Assembly: GCA_021397845.1 (NCBI GenBank)
Contig: CM038038.1
Span: 61,994,748-62,058,747 of the forward strand
Length of the DNA: 64,000 nucleotides
Direction: 5' to 3'
From: Areca catechu
Lineage: Eukaryota > Streptophyta > Magnoliopsida > Arecales > Arecaceae
The notes below the pieces were generated by a model. The model ran no database searches, was not told the origin of the DNA, and saw only the letters and a program-made list of their open reading frames with translations. Of the stretch, positions 56,669-64,000 are shown piece after piece. The position numbers and the translations under genes are program-made. Within the stretch, counting starts at the first letter, position 1. Each line of letters starts with the position of its first letter.

Positions 56669-57580
56669 TTAGATTAGGGCTTGTTTTCTGCAATTTTTCA
56701 GTCCGTATATACTCTGTTATTTTAATTATTTCTCCCTGTTAAAAACTCCAAAAATTCTGAAATTTATTTTCCTGGACTTATCATAATTAACAATAATTTT
56801 AAAGATTTTTTCAGATTTTATTATGGCCTGTGAATTTTCTTCAAGCCAAAATAGGGCCTGCAAATTTTCGGCTCTGTTTTTTTTAGCAAGACAAGTTTGG
56901 AAGTTTTAGGGTTTTGTTTAGGAGTTTTTGCATATTTCTTAATTTTAGTATATTTCCAGTATATTAGGCCATGATTTGCAAGTTTTATTCTATTTAAAAA
57001 AATATCAAAAAAAAATATACATATTTTCCAAAAATACCAAAAAAAATATCTAAACCCTAATTTGCATCCTCATCTGCCTGCCATCATTGCATAATTTACT
57101 TTTAAAGGAACTCTTGCTATATCAGATGGGGGGAGGATTTGATCACCTCTCTTTAGCCCAAAACCACATCCCTTGCATTCGATCCCAAGCCTTAACCTAA
57201 AATTAATTAGACTTAATTTGCCCTAGTGGGCTAGGGACACCAACTGGTCGGGTCCGGGCTAGTGTTAAATCACTGTGTCAAGTTAACCTGTGTGTGCCTT
57301 GTGCTCAGTGTCTAGAACGATGGTTTAGGGATTCAATCCCGAAGGGCTTGTGTGCTGGTCCGCCTACCTGGCCAATCTCTGATTGGTGTCTAGGATTGGC
57401 AATCAGGGACCTAACACTCCCCTTACACCTGCCTGGCTGAGTACAGGGTTACTATAGGCTAGTTTGCCACCCTGATTGAGCATCTAGTTTGGACTTTAGG
57501 TCTAGTCAGCTATAGTCGGTCTGATCGAGTCTTGCATGAGCACTAGATCAGGAGTTTCATATCACCCACCTCCTTCATAA
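56669..57580 (+). other. LARD-1b untranslated leader
   Basis: About 0.9 kb, collinear with 5175-6102. No ORF or structured RNA was recognised. Confidence 0.5.
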
Positions 57581-59434
57581 ATGTCTGAACCCATGGAAAA
57601 TTTACAAGCCCAAATAAAAGCCCTAGCTGATCAAATGGCCCAGATAACTACCCAGATGACCCAGTTAACTCAATCTCGTATTCAAACCAATGATAGAATT
57701 GACCATCTTGCCAATAGGTTTGATCAGTTAAAAGTCCGGGTAGGGACCCCAAGAAAAACCCATGGGTCACAGTCTGAGCCAGATCCTGATTCCCCTCAAC
57801 CTAGGAGGACCCCAAACCCTGATCTATACCATGAGGTCGAACCTAGGAGAGCCCCTTATCCTGACCCGTACTACAATCCTCAACCTAGGAGGACCCCAAA
57901 CCCTAATCCATACCTTGAGGCTGAACCTAGGAGAGCCCATCGTCATGACCCAATCCCTAAGGTTAGTCCTAGAAGACTCAATCAGGATTTTGTAGACCAG
58001 GAAGATAGATCCTATTTACCCACATCCTCTAAGCCTAGTATACCCACAACCTATAGATCTTATGACTCCAAATCCTATGAACCTAGAACCTATGAATCCA
58101 GAACCTATGAACCTAGATCCTATGACTCTAGATCCCATGATCATAAATCCTATGCACCCACACCCTATAAGCCTAGTAGACCCAACACCCAATATTCTGA
58201 CCCATATAGGGAGTCCAACCCTAGGAGAACCCAATATTCTGACCCATATAGGGAGTCCAACCCTAGGAGAACCCAGTATTCTGACCCATATAGGGAGTCC
58301 AACCCTAGGAGGACCCAATATCCTGACCCATATAGGGAGCCCAACCTTAGGAGGACCCCATACCATGATCCATCCTTAGAACCTGATCATAGAGCTGACC
58401 CAAAATGCTATGACCCCAGATCCTATAATCCCATGACCCATAGATCTGCACCCTTGTCCTATGAGCCTCGAGAACCCATAACCCCTAAGTATCAACCTAG
58501 TACTAGTCATGCTTCCCCTAGTCAACTTGAACCCCATAGGATTAGTATCCCTAAATACGAACCCAGTAGTGAGCCACTACCCCTTATACAACCTGAACCT
58601 ACTAGTAGTACCCATAATCAGAGACCAGAACCTAACCAATTTCCTGCTAGCCGACCTTCTCCAACCATTCCTGAGATTCACAAGGCTTACATTAACACGG
58701 AAGTGTATGAAGCTGATGTGAGCCTAGTGGATGAGTATGAGGGAGAAGAGGAGACACCTTTAGTAGACCTAGAATTAGCTGACCCAGTAGATGCCCAGGT
58801 AGAAACCAACCCAGAGCTAGTTGACCTTGACCATATCCAACCTAAAGCTATAATGGAAGAACAAATAGAGGAAGAGAACCTAGGTACTGCTACTAGAGCC
58901 CTACCTGAGGAAACCATAGAGGAGAGCCAAATTATAGAGTCTAGTCCTAAAATACAAGAACCAGAAGAATTTATTAAGGACCTGATCTCTTTGAATCAGT
59001 ACCCTCAGGATGAGTCTCCTCCTATAGTTCCCATTAAGGACCTCTTTCCTGAGATTAATAACCCATCCTTCCATTATACAAACCCCGTAGATATATCGCA
59101 ACCCCATAAGGTTAACCTTATTTGTCTAGGATTAGTCCCTGACATGCCTTCTTTGATTCTACTTTATCCAACTAACCCAGAACCTTTTTCTCCACCCTAC
59201 CAGAGTAATTCTGAACCCACTTCCTATTTTCTACCCTTTCCTGAGTTTTCTCATGTGTCTAAAACTATTAGGTTACATTTTGTTGAGGTTACTAGGTTGC
59301 AAGGATCCATAGAGCCCATCCCATTTGCTACCTACTTTTGGCAGACCCTCTGGCACTTATTAGGAGTTACTAGCAAATTTTCTTCTGCATGTCATCCATC
59401 AACCACGACTCATGCCCCCATGCCCAAGTGGTAG
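57581..59434 (+). CDS. 617-residue repeat protein of LARD elements, unknown function
   Basis: Intact ORF. Residues about 5-52 form a heptad-like coiled coil rich in Gln (LQAQIKALADQMAQI). Residues 73-128 are four 14-residue units of the form QPRRTPNPDPYxEx. Residues 156-192 repeat TYEPR/SYDSR words. Residues 206-251 hold near-identical units of SDPYRESNPRRTQY type. The first half is therefore very Arg/Pro/Tyr-rich and basic. Residues about 375-480 are acidic (EYEGEEETP, EEQIEEEN). A C-terminal block (KDLFPEI, KVNLICLGLVPDMPS, LYPTNPEPFS, YFLPFPEF) is conserved in LARD-1a and LARD-2. There is no CCHC knuckle, protease or polymerase motif. It occupies the gag position, so an RNA-binding or particle role is possible but unproven. 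I do not recognise the family. Confidence 0.75.
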   Translation: MSEPMENLQAQIKALADQMAQITTQMTQLTQSRIQTNDRIDHLANRFDQLKVRVGTPRKTHGSQSEPDPDSPQPRRTPNPDLYHEVEPRRAPYPDPYYNPQPRRTPNPNPYLEAEPRRAHRHDPIPKVSPRRLNQDFVDQEDRSYLPTSSKPSIPTTYRSYDSKSYEPRTYESRTYEPRSYDSRSHDHKSYAPTPYKPSRPNTQYSDPYRESNPRRTQYSDPYRESNPRRTQYSDPYRESNPRRTQYPDPYREPNLRRTPYHDPSLEPDHRADPKCYDPRSYNPMTHRSAPLSYEPREPITPKYQPSTSHASPSQLEPHRISIPKYEPSSEPLPLIQPEPTSSTHNQRPEPNQFPASRPSPTIPEIHKAYINTEVYEADVSLVDEYEGEEETPLVDLELADPVDAQVETNPELVDLDHIQPKAIMEEQIEEENLGTATRALPEETIEESQIIESSPKIQEPEEFIKDLISLNQYPQDESPPIVPIKDLFPEINNPSFHYTNPVDISQPHKVNLICLGLVPDMPSLILLYPTNPEPFSPPYQSNSEPTSYFLPFPEFSHVSKTIRLHFVEVTRLQGSIEPIPFATYFWQTLWHLLGVTSKFSSACHPSTTTHAPMPKW

Positions 59435-59584
59435 TTAAGACCTAATAAACCTCTTCAGTCGAGTCTGTTAGGTGTAGGTTTGAGTCCTTTGCATCATCTT
59501 GTTAGGAGTCTGCATGTGCCTAGCATGTTCACCACCCGCACTAATGTTAAAACAACTGGCTAATTCCCGAAGATGGATCAAAAA

Positions 59585-60060
59585 AATTTGATGTAATGGA
59601 TTTTATCTTGGTTAGGCTTAGGCCTAAAAGAAGCTTCATGCTCGTAGAGCCGGACATTTTAAAGTGATAGAGAAGGTTGGATCAAATGCCTAAGTGTTAG
59701 ACTTGCCTTCGGATTTGGGCATTAGTTCTACCTTCAATATTACAGACCTGGTTGAGTATAGGGAACCGGCAGCGCTACCTAGTGAGGCCTTTGGACCTAT
59801 TCCTTTTCATTGTGAGTGACCCTAACCTAGAGTGTCCACCAACAAATTTGGCCTGAGAGAGGAGAACGGATCGAGCGTATCCTGGACAATCAAGCCATCA
59901 TGACCCAGGGCCATGACTATCAACGCTTCCTGGTCCGATGGCAAGGCCGGCCAGAGTCGGACGATTCATGAATTTCTCGAGAGGACTTGCAACGCCTCAA
60001 CCCAGACCTTCTCGAGAGATATGTGAGCCAGTCTGACCTTCACTCGACAGGGTCGAGTTC
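59585..60060 (+). pseudogene. Integrase C-terminus and chromodomain remnant (LARD-1b)
   Basis: Translation gives ILVRLRPK, GPF-like EPDILK / VIEKVGSNA, LDLPSDLGISSTFNITDLVEYREPAA and YQRFLVRWQGRPESDDS, then TGA at the Trp codon, ISREDLQRLNPDLLERYV. The arrangement is that of a chromovirus pol C-terminus. Frameshifts separate the parts; the integrase catalytic core is not present upstream. The stop at the Trp codon is TGA here and TAG in LARD-1a. Confidence 0.78.
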
Positions 60061-60078
60061 CTCCCAACCCGGGAGAAT

Positions 60079-61534
60079 TGGTGGGGACACCTGAGGCACC
60101 AGAATAAGACAGAGGCTTTTTCAACCCTCTATAAATTGATCAATAATTTATGAGTCTATCTGTAATAAGGGCTTAGCTCATCTGAGTCCATTTTAGTTGT
60201 TATTTGAGTATTTTTAGTTGTTATTTCAGTTCTGTACTAGTCAGCTCATGTTGAGCTAATTCAGTCCAATGCTAGTCAGCTCATGTTGAGCTAATTTTAT
60301 TTTTTTGAGTCCTGTCCAAGCATACTGAAGACTCAAGACTATATCATACAAGTGAAGACCAAGTCCAACTAGATTGAAGACATGGAAGTATAGCACAAGT
60401 CCAACCCAGCTTGAAGATTTGAAGACCCAAGGAGGAAAATTCAGAAAACCCTGATTTCTTGCAGATGCCCTCCAGATACCCAGATTCCCTTCCAGATGCG
60501 AAAGTATATTCATAGATAAGGGCATCCATGATTTCAGAGGTCCATCTGCATCCTAGCCCAAAGAAATCAAGCCCAGGTGCCAAGCCCAAGCCCGTAAGAA
60601 GCAAGATACCAGGGAATATTCTTGCTACCTGGCTACCAGGCCACCCCAGCTTCCAGAGGCCCAAACCCAGGCACCCGAGCCCCTTTGGGCCGGCCTTTTG
60701 CTGCTCCTAGAAGCCCAACACGCCCCCCTAGGCATCCTTGGAGTCTTGACCAAGTCAAGAAAATTTTTTAGGGATTTTTCTATCTAATATTTCCTTATTT
60801 TCTAGCTAGGGTTTGAGAGAGAAAAGGATTCATATGTAAAGACTTATGTACCCTTACTTGGAGCCCAAGATTAAGGGTCTATTTAAGGGACCCTAGCCTC
60901 TTGTATGAGGAGAATTTTGATGAATGAAAACCTTGAGTTCTTCTATTGAGTTGTGTGATACCCTGCTGTGTGCATAAAGGGGTTTGTGAGAGTTCTTCTT
61001 CCCGGTGTTTGCAATCATCTTTCTGCTGCCAACAAACCCTCCAGATCCCTGGACGCCCACTCCAAAAGAAGCCTTCCCTTGCTATTTTTACTTTGTTTTC
61101 TTGTTCCTTTGTGAGCTTTCTAACCCCTGACAGGTCGTTTGCAGGTCCCTGAGTTCCTACGAATCCAACGAATCCAGCCAAGCCTCAATCGGATCACCGA
61201 GCAGAAAGCCGGGTATCCGTGGATCTTTGGCTCGGTTTTCCAGGCCGCATCCATCGAGGAACGAGAGACCCCTTCGCTGCGATCTTCACAGATGTTGTCA
61301 GGTACACCCCTCTACCTCCAGTAGTTTTATTGTAGGAGAACTTGCCCTAACTGAGGCTTCTCAGCCCCGGCAGTCCTTCTTTGCTACTTTTCTAGGTCCT
61401 AATCTGCATGCTGATCTTCAAAAATTCATACAAAATTCCCTACAAATAATTTTGATCTGAAATTTGGGAATTAATCACCTAACTCAACATGTAAAACATA
61501 CAAAAAAAATTGCATGCATATTAGTTCCCCATCA
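60079..61534 (+). repeat. LARD-1b 3' LTR
   Basis: 1456 bp. It follows the purine-rich CCCGGGAGAAT (60068-60078) and ends CCCCATCA, then TSD CTAAT. Confidence 0.95.
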
Positions 61535-61980
61535 CTAATCCAAGCCTAATTAAAATCAATTAGACCTAATTTGTCCTAGTGGACTAGGAGACATCAACAG
61601 GTCGGGTTTGAGCTATGTGGGCCAACTAGTGCATTTAACCTCTTAGCTATTACTGAAAGCTGGTGTCTAAGGCTGGGGGTCTAGAGTCAAATGACCTAAG
61701 TGGTGTTGTGGTTTTTAATTGTGTCCCTGCGAAAGCAGGGGAGGCCTCCAATGCTCCCACCCCCTACGTTGCCAGTGGAAGGATTAGCTATTGGGTTAGG
61801 TGTAAGTTAAGCTGACCCACCCAGTTTTTGGCTCTAGGTCTAGGAAACCCTAGATTGTACTAGCCTTTTTCTCTCTTTTGCATGCTTGGTTGCATCATTT
61901 CATTTTGATTGTTTGATTTGTGCATGACCACTAGACTAGGAACCCAATATCAGAGGTCTAAACCTCAACCTAGCTCAACC
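61535..61980 (+). other. LARD-2 leader, right part
   Basis: Resumes after LARD-1b. Words such as TTAGACCTAATTTGTCCTAG are diverged matches of the LARD-1 leader around 5722-5740. Non-coding. Confidence 0.5.
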
Positions 61981-63232
61981 ATGGACCTTAGTCTGGAGGC
62001 TTTCATAAAAGCCATGACCGAATGATTTGATCGGATCGATTTATCCAATAACCAATCCAATGCCCAGATTAATGCTAAAGTTGACCAAATGAACCAAAGA
62101 CTCACCAAGTAGGAACCTAGGCAAGACCCATAGAGTTGAACCCCCGGAATCTATAGTCCCTAGATATGAACCCAGTAGTAACCCACTATCCCTCAGTTAA
62201 CCTGAACCCTATAGGATTGATACCCCTAGATTTGAACCCATAATCTTTGAACTCATAACCTTTGAACCCATAACCTTTGAACCCATAACCTTTAAACCCA
62301 TAACCCTTAGTTTACCCACCCCTGTTATCCCATACCCTAGTTAATTTTCCATTAGCCAAACCCCTCTTACCACCCCATTGGTTCACCAAGATGACTTAGA
62401 AGAAGAAATATATGAGGTTGACCCAAGTTTGGTAGAGGAGTATGAAGATAATGAATATATTGAAGATCTAGAAGACTATCCCAGAGAAGACCCAATGTTA
62501 GTTGATCCAGTAGAAACCCAGGTAGAAACCAATCTAGAGCTAGTTGAATCAATAGATACCTAGGTAGAAGACCACCCAATATTAGTTGACCATACCCAAG
62601 TAGCAGCCAATCTAGATTTAGTTAACCTTGACCCTAATCAGTTAGTGGTCGACCCAGAGTTAGATAACCCAGATCACACCCAAGTTGCAATGGAAGAGCA
62701 ATTAGAGGAGACTTTAGAAGAGGATCCAATTGTAGAGCCTAGTCCTGAATTTCCTGAGCCAACAGAGTTTTTTGAGGACTTGGCTTATCTCACTTAGTAC
62801 CCTCAAGATGAAGTCACTTCTTTGATCCTAATTGAAGATCTTTTTCCTGAAATTAGTGACCCATTCTTCCATAAGGTAGAGCCAGTAGATAGACACCAAC
62901 CCCTTAAGGTCAACCTGATTAGTTTAGGATTAATCCCTGACACCCCTTCTCATATCTTAGTCTATCCAATTAACCCTGAACCCTTTTCTTACTTTTCACC
63001 CAATCAGACTTACCCTGAACCCATCTCTTATTTTCTATCATTTTTGGAAACTTCTTTTATTTTCTTTACTATTAGGTTGCATTTTATAGGAGTTTGCATG
63101 TTGCATTCGTTCATTATTCATGTCATGTTTGCATCTTACTTTAGGAGAACCCTATAGAACCTAGTAGGAGTACATAATAAGTTCTCATTTGCATGCCATG
63201 CTAGGGTCAAACCTAAAGAGTCTATAATCTGT
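61981..63232 (+). pseudogene. LARD-2 copy of the repeat protein, broken
   Basis: The ATG at 61981 opens MDLSLEAFIKAMTE, then a stop (TGA), then a Gln/Asn-rich coiled-coil-like segment. The 14-residue arrays are largely missing; instead a 15-bp word (CCTTTGAACCCATAA) is repeated at about 62230-62305. The acidic region is open at 62378-62563 (VDPSLVEEYEDNEY). The C-terminal block is open at 62822-63157 (IEDLFPEISDPFFHK, KVNLISLGLIPDTPS, VYPINPEPFS). The last segment resembles LARD-1a rather than LARD-1b. The LTRs of this element are not alignable by eye with LARD-1, so conservation of the ORF stands out. Confidence 0.7.
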
Positions 63233-63439
63233 TAGGTTTTGTCCCTTAGAGTCCAATAAAAAAAGTCCTTTGATAGGGATGTCTAAGCGAGTCTATTAGG
63301 TATTAGTTGAGTCCAATAAATGCACAGCTTGAATTACATGTCTGTACCTGCACTACCCTCTGCACAGCATATGAATTTAAAAATTAGTCAAAAGCTGAAC
63401 TTAACTAATGAATTAAATAACAACTTGGATAATTCCCAA

Positions 63440-63915
63440 AAGAGAGAGAAATAATTTTGTAGGGGATTTTGTAGTTGTAAAGAATTTTCTGCTCGTGAAG
63501 CTGGCCCATCCAAGATAATGAATATTTGTGGACTCAATGCCTATGTGTGTGAGATACGACCTGATTTAGGTATTAGCACCACCTTCATCATCTCAGATCT
63601 TATAGAGTCTAGGGAGCTAGCAGTGATACCTAGCGAGCATCTTGAGCCTATCCCTCCCTTTGAGAGAGAACCCACCCCAGAGTGTCCACCAACTAATTGG
63701 CCAAATAGTGAGGAAAAGATTGAGAGAATCCTAGATGATCAAGCCATATATACCTAGAATAGAAGCTTTCAGAGGTATTTGGTCTGTTGGCAAGGTTGGC
63801 CAGAATCTAAAAACCCATGGATTACCCGTGAGGATCTTCAGTACCTCAACCCAGACCTACTTGAGCACTATGAGAGACAAGTTATCCCACACTCGACGGG
63901 GTCGAGTTCCTCCTA
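63440..63915 (+). pseudogene. Integrase C-terminus and chromodomain remnant (LARD-2)
   Basis: An open stretch at 63518-63757 gives NAYVCEIRPDLGISTTFIISDLIESRELAVIPSE and EEKIERILDDQAIYT, then a TAG. A following frame gives FQRYLVCWQGWPESKNPWITREDLQYLNPDLLEHYE. This copy keeps the Trp that is a stop in both LARD-1 copies. It is again the tail of a chromovirus pol without its catalytic parts. Confidence 0.78.
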
Positions 63916-63927
63916 CCCCAGGAGAAT

Positions 63928-64000
63928 TGGTGGGTGCACCAGGATCAGACACTGATTACTGGGCCCAATTTGGTTTACCTAGCCAAGAGTCAAATTTTGT
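63928..64000 (+). repeat. LARD-2 3' LTR, cut by window end
   Basis: TGGTGGGTGCACCAGGATCAG after the purine-rich CCCCAGGAGAAT. The first 73 bp match 26279-26351 with a few substitutions and a 3-bp length difference at the start. Confidence 0.82.

Larger units (their letters stand above)
55199..61534 (+). mobile_element. LARD-1b, best-preserved non-autonomous gypsy element
   Basis: LTRs 55199-56654 and 60079-61534 are both 1456 bp, flanked by a perfect CTAAT target-site duplication (55194-55198, 61535-61539). The tRNA-Met primer-binding site is exact. The internal region has one long ORF (617 codons) followed by an integrase C-terminus/chromodomain remnant and a CCCGGGAGAAT PPT. By eye the LTRs differ at about 35-40 positions, roughly 97 percent identity, so the insertion is fairly recent. 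No protease, reverse transcriptase, RNase H or integrase core is present. Confidence 0.95.
26279..64000 (+). mobile_element. LARD-2, gypsy-derived element hosting later insertions
   Basis: The 5' LTR start at 26279 (TGGGGGCACCAGGATCAGAC) matches the 3' LTR start at 63928 (TGGTGGGTGCACCAGGATC) over the roughly 70 bp visible. The 5' LTR is split by Copia-C and resumes at 53031-54493. The internal region (54494-63927) is split by LARD-1b and holds a broken repeat-protein ORF and a chromodomain remnant in the same order as LARD-1. The element runs past the window end, so its right TSD cannot be tested. No reverse transcriptase or integrase core is present. Confidence 0.82.

Noticed and set aside
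58016..58366. Minus-strand ORF of repeated LPIWVRILG words
   Set aside because: Antisense shadow of the 42-bp arrays in the 617-codon ORF.

Overview
The window is plant nuclear DNA made almost entirely of nested LTR retrotransposons. I found no host gene, rRNA, tRNA or CRISPR array. The plant assignment rests on Ty1/copia and Ty3/gypsy elements whose primer-binding sites match plant initiator tRNA-Met (TGGTATCAGAGC type), on a Sirevirus-type polypurine tract (PPT) and on stacked insertions. A large-genome monocot is plausible but not proven. Element names used here (Copia-A to D, LARD-1a, LARD-1b, LARD-2) are local labels.

Layout. Positions 1-1749 hold a reverse-strand Copia LTR cut by the window edge. 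Positions 1750-3709 and 10218-about 11216 are one CpG-rich, GC-rich repeat tract (126-bp period) split by a non-autonomous gypsy element, LARD-1a (3710-10217). From about 11.2 kb to 26278 lies the 5' part of an old plus-strand Copia element (Copia-A). Its probable LTR was hit by a gag-only Sirevirus-like element at 11834-21909. That element now has the form LTR-internal-LTR-internal-LTR inside a single target-site duplication (TSD), GTTTG.

At 26279 Copia-A is cut by LARD-2, a second gypsy-derived element that runs to the right edge. The LARD-2 5' LTR was split by a Sirevirus-like Copia on the minus strand (Copia-C, 26352-53030, LTRs about 1.5 kb). Copia-C carries an extra open reading frame after pol. 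Copia-C was in turn hit by Copia-B (29015-39311, plus strand, perfect TSD GAAAG, inside the extra ORF) and by Copia-D (41403 to about 47528, minus strand, inside pol; its 5' end was lost in a deletion). The LARD-2 internal region was hit by LARD-1b (55199-61534, perfect TSD CTAAT).

How the parts relate. None of the Copia pol genes is intact: stops, frameshifts, a YVDD to YVND change in Copia-B and a DTG to DTA change in Copia-D are visible. The only long open frames are two 420-codon gag ORFs in the composite element and a 617-codon ORF in LARD-1b. The 617-codon protein has an N-terminal coiled coil, two arrays of a 14-residue Pro/Arg/Tyr-rich repeat, an acidic stretch and a conserved C-terminal block. 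Broken relatives are present in LARD-1a and LARD-2, always between the primer-binding site and a remnant of the integrase C-terminus plus chromodomain. This protein family and the post-pol ORF of Copia-C are the least familiar content of the window.
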